Assembly: GCA_017536765.1 (NCBI GenBank) | Contig: JAFXGV010000034.1 | Coordinates: 1-64,000, forward strand | Reading direction: 5' to 3' | Length of the DNA: 64,000 nucleotides | Source: Bacteroidaceae bacterium | GTDB taxonomy: Bacteria > Bacteroidota > Bacteroidia > Bacteroidales > Bacteroidaceae | Part shown: positions 35,684-43,935 of the stretch, one piece after another | Position numbering within the stretch: the first letter of the stretch is position 1 | Layout of the letters: each line of letters opens with the position of its first letter | Position numbers and translations under genes: made by a program | The notes under the pieces: model-generated | What the model saw: the letters and a program-made list of their open reading frames with translations, nothing else | What the model was told of the DNA's origin: nothing | The model's database searches: none

Positions 35684-38599
35684 ATGAGATACCTATCTAC
35701 ATTCATCCTTTCGATATTGGTTCTTGCCGTGGCTGCGCAAGAACAGGTGAAAAAGGGAACGCTGAGCGGTGTGGTTACCGCTGCCGACACGGGCGAATCC
35801 CTGCAGACTGCGGCCTTGCAGCTGCTTGCTCTCCCCGATACCGTTTACAAATCGGGTGTAGCCACCGATGTGCACGGCGGTTTTTCGCTTGTGGCCCCTG
35901 TGGGTTCGTATATTTTGCGTGCAACATATGTGGGCTATCTCACGGCCGACAAAAAGGTGACCATTGCCGAGGGCAAGAATACCAATATAGGCAAGCTCGC
36001 TCTTAACCCCGACGTGGTTCTTCTAAAAGGTGCCGAGGTTACGGCCGAAGTGCCACCCATCACGGTGTCCGAAGATACCACGGTCTATAATACCGCAGCC
36101 TTCCGCGTGCCTGCCGGCTCAATGCTCGAGGAGTTGATAAAAAAATACCCCGGTGTGGAGATAAGCGACGATGGCACCATAAAGATAAACGGCAAAACGG
36201 TGTCGCGTATTCTTATGAAAGGCAAGGATTTCTTTGGCACCGACAAGGATATGGCACTGAAGAATATTCCCGTGGATGTTGTCGATAGGGTTAAATTCTA
36301 TGACAAAAAGAGCGATTTCGCCCGCATAACAGGCATTGATGACGGCGAGGAGGAAACTGTGCTCGACCTGCAGATGCGCCGCGACGTGGAGGAGGGTATC
36401 TTTGCCAATGCCGATTTGGGTTATGGTACCAAGGAACGTTACAGTGCCAAAGGAATGGCCAACTATTTTACCGATACGCAGCGTTACACTCTCATCCTGT
36501 CGGCCAATAACACCAATGACCGCGGTATGTCGGGCGGTGGTCGTGGCGGCGGTCTCAATAATGCCAAGACGGGTGGCTTTAATTTCGCTACAGGCAACGA
36601 CACCGTGCAGTTTGGCGGAAATGTGCGCTTTAACCATAACAACAGCGACTCAAGGAGCTACACCTCGAGTGAGCGTTTTATGGTGGGCGGTGCCAAGAAC
36701 CAGTTCAGCAACAGTAACAGCACTCGTTTTGGGCACACTTTGGGCTTGAATGCCAATTTCCGTTTAGAGTGGAAACCCGATACAATGACACGCCTCATCT
36801 TCCAGCCGGCAATCTCTTATTCAAAGAACGAGAACTATTCAAGGAGCCTTTCGGCAATGTTCGACGAGAATCCTTTTGACTACGGTGATTACCCCAAGGA
36901 TGAGTTTGGCGAGGTGCTGCCCGAGTTCGAGGAGATTGCCATTAACCGCAATAGCAGCGAGAGCCTCGGCCTTTCCGACAGCCGCTCGGTAAATGCCAGC
37001 CTTATGCTTAACCGTCGTCTCGAAAAGCCCGGGCGCAATGTCACCTTCCGTGGAAATGTGTCGTACAGCCAAAGCGAAAGCGATTCGTACTCACTGAACG
37101 ATGTCAATTATTACCGCTCCACCGATGCCGGCAGAATAACCGATAGAAAACGTTACTCCACAACCCCCAACAAGAACTGGAGCTATTCGCTACGCGGCAG
37201 CTACACCGAGCCCCTTCTTAAAAACCTGTTCCTGCAACTGAACTACAGTTTCAATTACAGCTACCAGAACAGCGACCGTTCGACCTATGTGTTCGACAAT
37301 CTCGATAGTTACGAGATGTATATGAACCACCACTACGGCAAGCCTATTCTGCCCGAGGACTACGAGCAGTATTTCGACAAGGACCAGAGTCGCTACTCTG
37401 TGTATCGCAATATGCGCCACGATGCGCAGATTATGTTGCGATACATAACATCCAAGGCCAACCTAAGCGCAGGTGTGTCGTGGCAACCCGTGCAAACCGA
37501 GATGGAGTACAAGTACCTGGGCCTCGATACCAAGGTTAAGCGCACCGTGCACAATGTGTCGCCCAACATACATTTCCGCTATCGTTGGTCCAAAACCACC
37601 AGCCTCAGAGTGAGGTATCGTGGTTCTATGTCGCAGCCCTCTATGACCGATATGCTCGACATTACCGATGACTCCAATCCCTTGAACATTACAAAGGGTA
37701 ACCCGGGGCTTAAGCCTTCGTTCAATAACAATATGAACGCCGATTTCACAACCAACAACCCCGACAAGCAGCGCACCATCAGCGCCAATATGCGCTTTGG
37801 ATACACTCTCAACAGCATAGAGCGCAAGATGACCTATGACGAGGCTACCGGTGTCACCACAAGCCAGCCCGACAACATCAATGGCAACTGGAATATAAGC
37901 GGAGGGTTCAACTTCAATTCGGCATTGCCGCAGAATAAAAAATACACTTATAGCACATCTACCACGCTTGGTTACAGGCATAATGTGGGCTATATAAGCA
38001 CCACCACAAGCAAAAACAGCGTGCGCAATATTGCCGAAACGGTGGATGTGGGTGAGTCGCTCAATGCCTCATACCGTTCCGACCATTTCGACCTCTCGCT
38101 CGACGGGCGCCTTTTCTATTCGCATAGCACATACAGTATGCGCCCCGAAAACAATATGGACACCTGGAACTTCTCCTATGGCCCAAGCACCACGGTGCGC
38201 CTGCCGTGGCAGAATCTCCAGTTCTCCACCAACCTGTCGATGAGCAGCCGTCGCGGATACAGCGACCCACAGTTCAACACCAACGAACTGCTGTGGAATG
38301 CGCAGGTGTCTGTGAGTTTCTTAGAGAAGAATGCGCTCACCCTCTCGTTCCGTATGTACGATATCCTGCACGAGCAGAGCAACGTGTCGCGTGCCATATC
38401 GGCCACATCGCGTAGCGATAGCGAGAATAACTCCATCTACAGCTATTGTATGTTCCACCTTATATATAAATTCAACCAGATGGGGCACGAAGGTGGCAAT
38501 AACGAGCGAGGCCGCGGAGCACGCGAGTACAATGGCGGTGGTCGCTCTTATGGCCCTCCCGGTGGTTTTGGCGGCGGCTTCGGTGGTGGTCGTTTCTAA
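35684..38599 (+). CDS. OMP_b-brl family TonB-receptor-like outer membrane protein
   Basis: 971 aa. Signal peptide (1-~18), then a carboxypeptidase-regulatory-like beta domain (LSGVVTAADTGESLQ ... LRATYVGYLTA, ~25-105), a plug-like region (MLEELIKKYPGVEI ... INGKTVSRILMKGKDFFG) and a long beta-barrel in the outer membrane. The tail after the last strand is glycine-rich (~40 residues, GGG/GRG/PPGG), exposed or disordered. Members of this group lack a full TonB-dependent receptor plug; the substrate is unknown. It is a single gene closed by a strong hairpin. Confidence 0.88.
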   Translation: MRYLSTFILSILVLAVAAQEQVKKGTLSGVVTAADTGESLQTAALQLLALPDTVYKSGVATDVHGGFSLVAPVGSYILRATYVGYLTADKKVTIAEGKNTNIGKLALNPDVVLLKGAEVTAEVPPITVSEDTTVYNTAAFRVPAGSMLEELIKKYPGVEISDDGTIKINGKTVSRILMKGKDFFGTDKDMALKNIPVDVVDRVKFYDKKSDFARITGIDDGEEETVLDLQMRRDVEEGIFANADLGYGTKERYSAKGMANYFTDTQRYTLILSANNTNDRGMSGGGRGGGLNNAKTGGFNFATGNDTVQFGGNVRFNHNNSDSRSYTSSERFMVGGAKNQFSNSNSTRFGHTLGLNANFRLEWKPDTMTRLIFQPAISYSKNENYSRSLSAMFDENPFDYGDYPKDEFGEVLPEFEEIAINRNSSESLGLSDSRSVNASLMLNRRLEKPGRNVTFRGNVSYSQSESDSYSLNDVNYYRSTDAGRITDRKRYSTTPNKNWSYSLRGSYTEPLLKNLFLQLNYSFNYSYQNSDRSTYVFDNLDSYEMYMNHHYGKPILPEDYEQYFDKDQSRYSVYRNMRHDAQIMLRYITSKANLSAGVSWQPVQTEMEYKYLGLDTKVKRTVHNVSPNIHFRYRWSKTTSLRVRYRGSMSQPSMTDMLDITDDSNPLNITKGNPGLKPSFNNNMNADFTTNNPDKQRTISANMRFGYTLNSIERKMTYDEATGVTTSQPDNINGNWNISGGFNFNSALPQNKKYTYSTSTTLGYRHNVGYISTTTSKNSVRNIAETVDVGESLNASYRSDHFDLSLDGRLFYSHSTYSMRPENNMDTWNFSYGPSTTVRLPWQNLQFSTNLSMSSRRGYSDPQFNTNELLWNAQVSVSFLEKNALTLSFRMYDILHEQSNVSRAISATSRSDSENNSIYSYCMFHLIYKFNQMGHEGGNNERGRGAREYNGGGRSYGPPGGFGGGFGGGRF

Positions 38600-38614
38600 A
38601 GCTATAAAAGGTTA

Positions 38615-38648
38615 AAAAGCCATAAAAACCGCGGTTTTTATGGCTTTT
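38615..38648 (+). terminator. Rho-independent terminator after the OMP gene
   Basis: A perfect 17-bp inverted repeat, AAAAGCCATAAAAACCG and its complement, meeting at the central CCGCGG and followed by ATCTTTTTT. The stem covers a possible ATG at 38640 for the next gene, which argues against that start. Confidence 0.85.
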
Positions 38649-38693
38649 ATCTTTTTTATGCCTAATTTAGCCAATGAGTCATTCCCCATCTCA

Positions 38694-40127
38694 ATGGAAC
38701 AACTGCTGAACATAGACGGGCTTTTTGGTTATCTATACCTTGTAAACAACATTTTGGCGGTGTTTGTAATGGTGTATGTGGTGCTCGACAACCGCAACCC
38801 CATAAGAACGCTTGCCTGGATAATGGCGCTTCTCTTTCTGCCTTTCCTGGGGCTCTTGCTCTATTTTTTCTTCGGGCGTAATACCAAAAAGCAGAAATAT
38901 ATAAACCGCCGTTCCCTGTCGCAGATACAGCAGCGCAGCCATCTCTACTACCGCTCACAGGGTGGGGTGGTGTCCCCTGCGGAGTATTCCCACCTTGTCG
39001 CCTACCTCGAAAATACAGCCTCGGCCTATCCTATGGCCGGTAGCAGCGTGCGTGTTATTGGTTCCACTGCCGTTTTTGTGGAGGAACTCATCTCTGCAAT
39101 AGCCGGTGCAAAGGAACATATCCACCTGCAATTCTATATATTTGAAAATGACGAGTTAGGCACCCGCGTGCGCGATGCTCTGGCGGCAAAGGCTCGCGAA
39201 GGGGTTGAGGTGCGCGTGATATACGATAGCGTGGGCTGCTGGAGCGTGCCGCGCGGCTTCTTCGAGGAGATACGCTTTGCCGGCGGGCAGGTAGAGGCCT
39301 TCCTGCAGGTGAGGTTCCCCATCTTGGGTAACAGGCTCAACTATCGCAACCACCGCAAAGTGGTTGTAGTGGATGGCAGCGTGGGTTTTGTAGGTGGTTG
39401 TAATCTTGCCGACAGGTATGTGAAGGGTACATCGCGGGGCGGCTGGCGCGACACTATGCTGGCGATAAGCGGTGCAGCCGTTCACGGCTTGCAAACATCG
39501 TTCCTCATAGATTGGTATTTTGCCAACAATTCGTTGGTCAGCGGCAAGCGCTATTTCCCGCAGGCCCTGCCGCAGGGCAGTGCAATGGTGCAGGTGGCGC
39601 AGTCCAACCCTGTGGGCAGCAATCGTGTGATAATGTCGGCACTTGTTATGCTCATAGGTGCTGCACGCCGGTATGTGTATATACAAACCCCGTACCTCGC
39701 CCTCACCGATTCAATGATTCTTGCAATGCGCAATGCCGCGCTCTCGGGGGTGGATGTGAGGCTTATGATTCCAATGCGGTCCGACAGCCGCCTGGCCGAC
39801 TATGCCTCATACTCTTATCTTGGGACACTGCTCGAGGCGGGCGTCAAAGTGCTTCTTTATAATGGTGGTATGCTGCATTGCAAAACAGTGGTGAGCGACG
39901 ATGCTGTATCTTCGGTTGGCTCGGCCAATTTTGATTTTCGCAGTTTCTACTACAATTTCGAGGTAACAGCCTTGGTGTATGATGGTGCTGTGGCCCGCGA
40001 TTTGAAGAGCCTCTTTGTATCCGACGAAAAGTGTTCGGTGCAGTTAACCGCCCGCAGCTATGCGGCCCGCCCATTTGTCCGTCGTTGCTTGGAGTCGGCC
40101 GCACGCCTCTTCTCGCCCATATTGTAA
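38694..40127 (+). CDS. cls: Cardiolipin synthase (phospholipase D family)
   Basis: Condenses phosphatidylglycerol into cardiolipin at the inner membrane. Two N-terminal membrane helices (GYLYLVNNILAVFVMVYVVL; IRTLAWIMALLFLPFLGLLL) precede two PLD domains with HKD motifs HRKVVVVDGSVGFVGG and HCKTVVSDDAVSSVGSANFDFRS. About 477 aa from this ATG. In-frame ATGs at 38640 and 38658 are upstream; the first is inside the terminator stem and the second directly follows its T-tract, so 38694 is preferred but not certain. Confidence 0.92.
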   Translation: MEQLLNIDGLFGYLYLVNNILAVFVMVYVVLDNRNPIRTLAWIMALLFLPFLGLLLYFFFGRNTKKQKYINRRSLSQIQQRSHLYYRSQGGVVSPAEYSHLVAYLENTASAYPMAGSSVRVIGSTAVFVEELISAIAGAKEHIHLQFYIFENDELGTRVRDALAAKAREGVEVRVIYDSVGCWSVPRGFFEEIRFAGGQVEAFLQVRFPILGNRLNYRNHRKVVVVDGSVGFVGGCNLADRYVKGTSRGGWRDTMLAISGAAVHGLQTSFLIDWYFANNSLVSGKRYFPQALPQGSAMVQVAQSNPVGSNRVIMSALVMLIGAARRYVYIQTPYLALTDSMILAMRNAALSGVDVRLMIPMRSDSRLADYASYSYLGTLLEAGVKVLLYNGGMLHCKTVVSDDAVSSVGSANFDFRSFYYNFEVTALVYDGAVARDLKSLFVSDEKCSVQLTARSYAARPFVRRCLESAARLFSPIL

Positions 40128-40131
40128 TTGC

Positions 40132-40674
40132 CTATTCTCCTCCTTTTTTGAAAAATGTGAAATTTACGCTGCCATATGCAACGTGGCGGAAAAAGTGCGG
40201 GTTGTCGCTGAAGTCGTTGTCCTTGCCGTGCTCAAAGATGAAGAGGCCGCCCTCTTTTAACATATTCGATTCCAAAACGAGTTGCGGAATATCCTTGAGC
40301 TCCTTTAATGCATATGGAGGATCGGCAAATATGAAGTCGTAACTTGCTGTGCAGCGGCGTATGTAGCGGAAAACATCGTCGCGCACAAGGCGCCAGTTAC
40401 TATCGTTCAGCGCAGTGGCGCTCTTGCGCAAGTGGGTGAAATGCAGGGGCTCTAACTCCACCGATGTAACCGAGGCGCAACCACGCGACAGCAGTTCGAG
40501 GCTTATGCTACCCGTGCCCGAAAAGAGGTCCAGTGCATCCACCTCCTCAAAATCCATTATATTGCATAGGATGTTGAAGAGGTTCTCCTTTGCAAAATCT
40601 GTTGTGGGGCGTGCTTTGAAATTGCGTGGTATGTCGAAATGACGGCCCTTGTATTTTCCGCTTATTATTCGCAT
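40132..40674 (-). CDS. rsmD: 16S rRNA (guanine(966)-N(2))-methyltransferase
   Basis: 180 aa SAM-dependent rRNA methyltransferase that modifies G966 of 16S rRNA. Motifs seen: the RIISGKYKGRHFDIP start, RPTTDFAKENLFNIL, the SAM loop ALDLFSGTGSISLE and the catalytic FADPPYAL. Its start overlaps the upstream DUF3822 gene by 10 bp, a pairing common in Bacteroidota. It converges with cls with only 4 bp between the stops. Confidence 0.94.
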   Translation of the reverse strand: MRIISGKYKGRHFDIPRNFKARPTTDFAKENLFNILCNIMDFEEVDALDLFSGTGSISLELLSRGCASVTSVELEPLHFTHLRKSATALNDSNWRLVRDDVFRYIRRCTASYDFIFADPPYALKELKDIPQLVLESNMLKEGGLFIFEHGKDNDFSDNPHFFRHVAYGSVNFTFFKKGGE

Positions 40675-41468
40675 AGTAGTAGTGCTTGTAGGTCAAACGG
40701 TATGTTGCTCATCCTGTTTAACAGGTTGGGTGGGAACATTGCTCCCGGGTTTATGCGCTCTCTGTGGCGTATGAATTGTGCCAAAGCAGTAGAAAGTTCT
40801 TCCACTCTTTTGTTGCCGCACAGGTAGAGGGTATCGTCGGTCTGCGACAGCCCTTGTGCCTTCCAAATAGCTAACAGATAGTATAGCTGGTTGTGGTTGT
40901 CGGCAGTGCCAAAACAGTTTATGAGCTCCACACGCCCGTTGTTTATGGAGAGGAGCAGCGAACCATCCTCGCTGTAGTAGGCAAGCATATATTTGTCACC
41001 CGCAAGTGGTTTGCTTGCTATGTAGCCGGGCAATATGCTTGCCGGTGTGTAATAGCTCACGTTGCCCATCTGTGCCAGGCGGTTGTATATGTTCTTCTCC
41101 ACGGGGAACAGCACGGTGAGGTTGTGTGCCGTAAGCCTGTTGGCTATTATCTCTACATTGGTGTCGGCCTTGGGGAAACAGCAGCGATAGTAAATCTTGT
41201 GATTCTGCTTCTCGTCATATTCGGCAGGCAGGGTGGTGAAGTCGTTTGTGGCAATTATAGCCTTTATGTCGGCAGCCTCGCCTATTGGCAGCGGGCACTC
41301 CTCAATGGCGCGGCACAGGTTGGCATAGAGGCTGCTGTTGCCGTCGGCACGGTTAAAGTGGTACTGCACCGAGTCGGGCTCGGCGGCATTGTATATGCAA
41401 AAACAAAATCCATTCGTACTTATACGAATGGATAATGTTTTATATGGTGTGGTTTCTCCTTTCATCAA
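40665..41468 (-). CDS. DUF3822 family protein
   Basis: 267 aa, soluble, no signal. The sequence has the actin/ROK-like look of the DUF3822 family (LSIRISTNGFCFCIYN ... EYDEKQNHKIYYRCCFPKAD ... DDTLYLCGNKRVEEL). DUF3822 proteins are restricted to Bacteroidota and nearly always sit next to rsmD, as here, where the two genes overlap by 10 bp. The role is unknown; a link to rRNA modification or ribosome assembly is only by context. Alternative start is the second Met. Confidence 0.8.
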   Translation of the reverse strand: MMKGETTPYKTLSIRISTNGFCFCIYNAAEPDSVQYHFNRADGNSSLYANLCRAIEECPLPIGEAADIKAIIATNDFTTLPAEYDEKQNHKIYYRCCFPKADTNVEIIANRLTAHNLTVLFPVEKNIYNRLAQMGNVSYYTPASILPGYIASKPLAGDKYMLAYYSEDGSLLLSINNGRVELINCFGTADNHNQLYYLLAIWKAQGLSQTDDTLYLCGNKRVEELSTALAQFIRHRERINPGAMFPPNLLNRMSNIPFDLQALLLCE

Positions 41469-41475
41469 AGAGAAA

Positions 41476-42162
41476 TTATTCCCAGTTACCGGCGTTGTTG
41501 TTGGGGTTCTCTACATCACCCACCTTCAAACCGCAGTAACGGTCCATCTTCTTCATCTGGTATTTGAGGTTGGCAAGCTCCTGGTCGTTGATGTCCTGCA
41601 AGTAAACATCGTAGGGAGTGCGAGCCTCGAAGAGGTACTGTGCGCTACCTGCCTTTGTGGTATCGCAGCTGGTGAGGAGCTCGAATTTCTCGCCCTTGCC
41701 AAAGGGAACGAATGCGAGAGAATCTACCACAAACTCTTTGGGATAGATGGTGTCGAGCAGGGCAATCCAAGATGTATCGCGACGGAAACCGCGCAATCCC
41801 TCTTTGTCAACCTCGCCCCATTTTCCGGTCTTTTCGGCCTTTTTAATCATCTCCAATGCTTTGTCCTCTGTAAGACCACGCTCAAGCTGGGCATCGTCAA
41901 GCTCGCCCTGCTTCAAAACGATAGGCATTTTTGCGTTTTTCAGGAAATTGATGAGTGAATCAAAATCATCGGCGTATGCGCCCTCGTGGCTGTTGCGGTA
42001 CTCAATCTGTGCGGTACGAATGTCGATAAGACGAGCCACAATCTCCTTTTCACGAGCCGAACGAACCTCAGCAAACTCAATGGGGCCCATAATACTACGA
42101 TAGCTGATGTATGCCAAACCTACAACAGCAAGAATAAGCAATACTTTTAAGACGTTTTTCAT
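41476..42162 (-). CDS. Membrane-anchored protein, function unknown
   Basis: 228 aa with one N-terminal membrane helix (NVLKVLLILAVVGLAYISYR, residues 3-22) and a long charged periplasmic part (helical EIVARLIDIRTAQIEYRNSH then a mixed region). The helix followed by an amphipathic segment resembles type IV pilin or pseudopilin layout, but there is no prepilin peptidase site and no secretion genes nearby. It lies 7 bp before the DUF3822 gene in the same direction, so it is the first gene of a DUF3822-rsmD operon. Confidence 0.7.
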   Translation of the reverse strand: MKNVLKVLLILAVVGLAYISYRSIMGPIEFAEVRSAREKEIVARLIDIRTAQIEYRNSHEGAYADDFDSLINFLKNAKMPIVLKQGELDDAQLERGLTEDKALEMIKKAEKTGKWGEVDKEGLRGFRRDTSWIALLDTIYPKEFVVDSLAFVPFGKGEKFELLTSCDTTKAGSAQYLFEARTPYDVYLQDINDQELANLKYQMKKMDRYCGLKVGDVENPNNNAGNWE

Positions 42163-42255
42163 TGTTACTATATTTAATTTATGTATTTTCGTGTCGCAAA
42201 AATAAGATAAAAAAACGAATTTCCGTTTTATATGGTATATATTTATTAAATAATT

Positions 42256-43692
42256 GTGATAAATAAATATTTAACATCGCAAATTAAAACAAATTTTCCC
42301 TTTGTTCCAACAAAAGAGCAGGAAAAATCACTCGAAGAGATAGCTACGTTCCTGTTGTCGGCCGACGACAGGCGCCTGTTCCTCCTCTGCGGCTATGCGG
42401 GAACGGGAAAGACCTCGCTTGTGGCAGCCCTTGTAAAGACTATGGAGCAACTGGAGCGCCGCACCGTGCTGCTTGCCCCCACGGGCAGGGCTGCCAAGGT
42501 GTTCTCCTCCTATTCGGGCAAGCCTGCATATACCATACATAAATGGATTTACAGGCAAAAGTCCATACTCAACGGCTCCTCGTTCACTCTTATGGAGAAC
42601 AGGGCGCAGAACACCCTGTTCATTGTGGATGAGGCCTCTATGATAGCCAATGAGGGTGCCACGAATTTCGGCTCGGGCGCTCTGCTCGACGACCTTGTGG
42701 AGTTTGTCTATTCGGGGCGCGGCTGCTCATTGCTTTTGCTTGGCGATACTGCACAGTTGCCTCCTGTGGGCGAGGAGCTGTCGCCGGCGCTCTCGGCCAC
42801 CTATCTGCGCTCTATGTTCCTTAACGTGTCGGGTATGGAGCTCACGCAGGTGATGCGCCAGCTCGATGGCTCGGGCATTCTGCAAAACGCAACAATGCTG
42901 CGCCACATAATAGCCGATGGTGCCGTGGGTGCCTTGCCGCGAATTAAGTTAAGTGGCTTTGCCGATATTTGCAGGGTGCAGGGCGAGGAACTCATAGAGG
43001 CCATCGAAGGCTCGTATAGCTCGGTGGGCATAGATGAAACCATTGTCTTGTGCCGCTCTAACAAGCGTGCCAACATATATAACGAGGGAATACGCCGCCG
43101 CATACTCTACCGCGAGGAGGAACTCAACCGTGGCGATATTCTTATGATAGTGAAGAATAACTACTATTGGCGCGAGGAACTTGGCAAGCAGGACAAGACA
43201 ATCCTTGAAAAGATAGATTTCATAGCCAACGGTGACACTGCCGAGATTGTGTATGTGGGCTCCACCGAGGAGATGTATGGCTTCCGCTTTGCCGATGTCA
43301 CCCTCTCGCTCACCGATTACGAGGATTGTGAGCTCGATGTGAAGATAATGCTTGGCACCCTCACAAGCGAGTCGCCCTCGCTCACCCGCACCGAGAGCGA
43401 AACGCTCTTTGCCGCCGTGTGGGAGGATTACCCCGAAATACGTTCCAAACGCAAGCGGATGGAGGAGGTGCGCAAAAATCCCTATTATAATGCCCTGCAG
43501 GTGAAGTATGGATATGCCGTAACCTGCCACAAGGCGCAGGGCGGCCAGTGGAAACGGGTGTTCCTGGACCAGGGCTACGTAACCCCCGAGATGGCCGGCC
43601 CCGACTATTATCGTTGGCTCTACACGGCCTTCACGCGTGCATCGGAAAAACTATATTTAGTAAATTGGAGCGATTCCCAGATAGAGAAATAA
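42256..43692 (+). CDS. RecD-like SF1 DNA helicase
   Basis: 478 aa superfamily 1B helicase. Walker A GYAGTGKTSL at about 46-55, motif Ia LLAPTGRAAKV, DEAS (VDEASMI) as motif II, GDTAQLPPVGEEL as motif III, and near the C-terminus YAVTCHKAQGGQWKRVF and LYTAFTRASEKL as motifs V and VI. It lacks the N-terminal domain of RecD2 and the RecBC partners are not nearby. The start is GTG at 42256; no closer ATG fits. The stop codon lies inside a perfect 48-bp palindrome. Confidence 0.85.
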   Translation: MINKYLTSQIKTNFPFVPTKEQEKSLEEIATFLLSADDRRLFLLCGYAGTGKTSLVAALVKTMEQLERRTVLLAPTGRAAKVFSSYSGKPAYTIHKWIYRQKSILNGSSFTLMENRAQNTLFIVDEASMIANEGATNFGSGALLDDLVEFVYSGRGCSLLLLGDTAQLPPVGEELSPALSATYLRSMFLNVSGMELTQVMRQLDGSGILQNATMLRHIIADGAVGALPRIKLSGFADICRVQGEELIEAIEGSYSSVGIDETIVLCRSNKRANIYNEGIRRRILYREEELNRGDILMIVKNNYYWREELGKQDKTILEKIDFIANGDTAEIVYVGSTEEMYGFRFADVTLSLTDYEDCELDVKIMLGTLTSESPSLTRTESETLFAAVWEDYPEIRSKRKRMEEVRKNPYYNALQVKYGYAVTCHKAQGGQWKRVFLDQGYVTPEMAGPDYYRWLYTAFTRASEKLYLVNWSDSQIEK

Positions 43693-43728
43693 GGCAACAG
43701 AGCGCGCTCTGTTGCCTTATTTCTCTAT
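43681..43728. terminator. Perfect 48-bp palindrome overlapping the helicase stop
   Basis: Two 24-bp arms, the left one ATAGAGAAATAAGGCAACAG plus AGCG and the right one its exact complement, with no loop bases. The left arm encodes the last three codons and stop of the helicase gene. It probably serves as a terminator stem (ending in TTATTTCTCTAT rather than a pure T-tract). Confidence 0.7.
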
Positions 43729-43742
43729 CGTTCGTGCCGGTA

Positions 43743-43775
43743 TTAAATCTTGGCAATCTCAAATACCTTGTCCAT
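43743..43775 (-). pseudogene. Duplicated 3' end of alaS
   Basis: On the minus strand it reads MDKVFEIAKI-stop, and 31 of 33 bases match the true alaS end at 45516-45548 (EKVFEIAEI-stop). It lies on the far side of the LRR lipoprotein gene, so that gene is bracketed by the alaS terminus and its copy. Sequence from 43776 to 43935 shows nothing else I can support. Confidence 0.7.
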
Positions 43776-43935
43776 TATTACAGGTTCTTGTTTGTGATAA
43801 ATTGCTTTCTTATATTGTAAAAGGTTCTCGCCACGTTGTTGCTTTTGGGTATGCTGCCAAGAATAATCCGGTTAGACTCTGTCTCTATAATTGCGTTGCA
43901 GTTGTTGCGACTATCGTATTTCTTGTATTCTTTAA

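Noticed and set aside
38640-38693. Upstream start codons for cardiolipin synthase
   Set aside because: ATG 38640 lies inside the terminator stem of the previous gene and ATG 38658 directly follows its T-tract.
43776-43935. A short plus-strand frame reading like a membrane segment (AVVATIVFLVFFNYN)
   Set aside because: It continues only as antisense of the LRR repeats, has no start signal and no recognised family.
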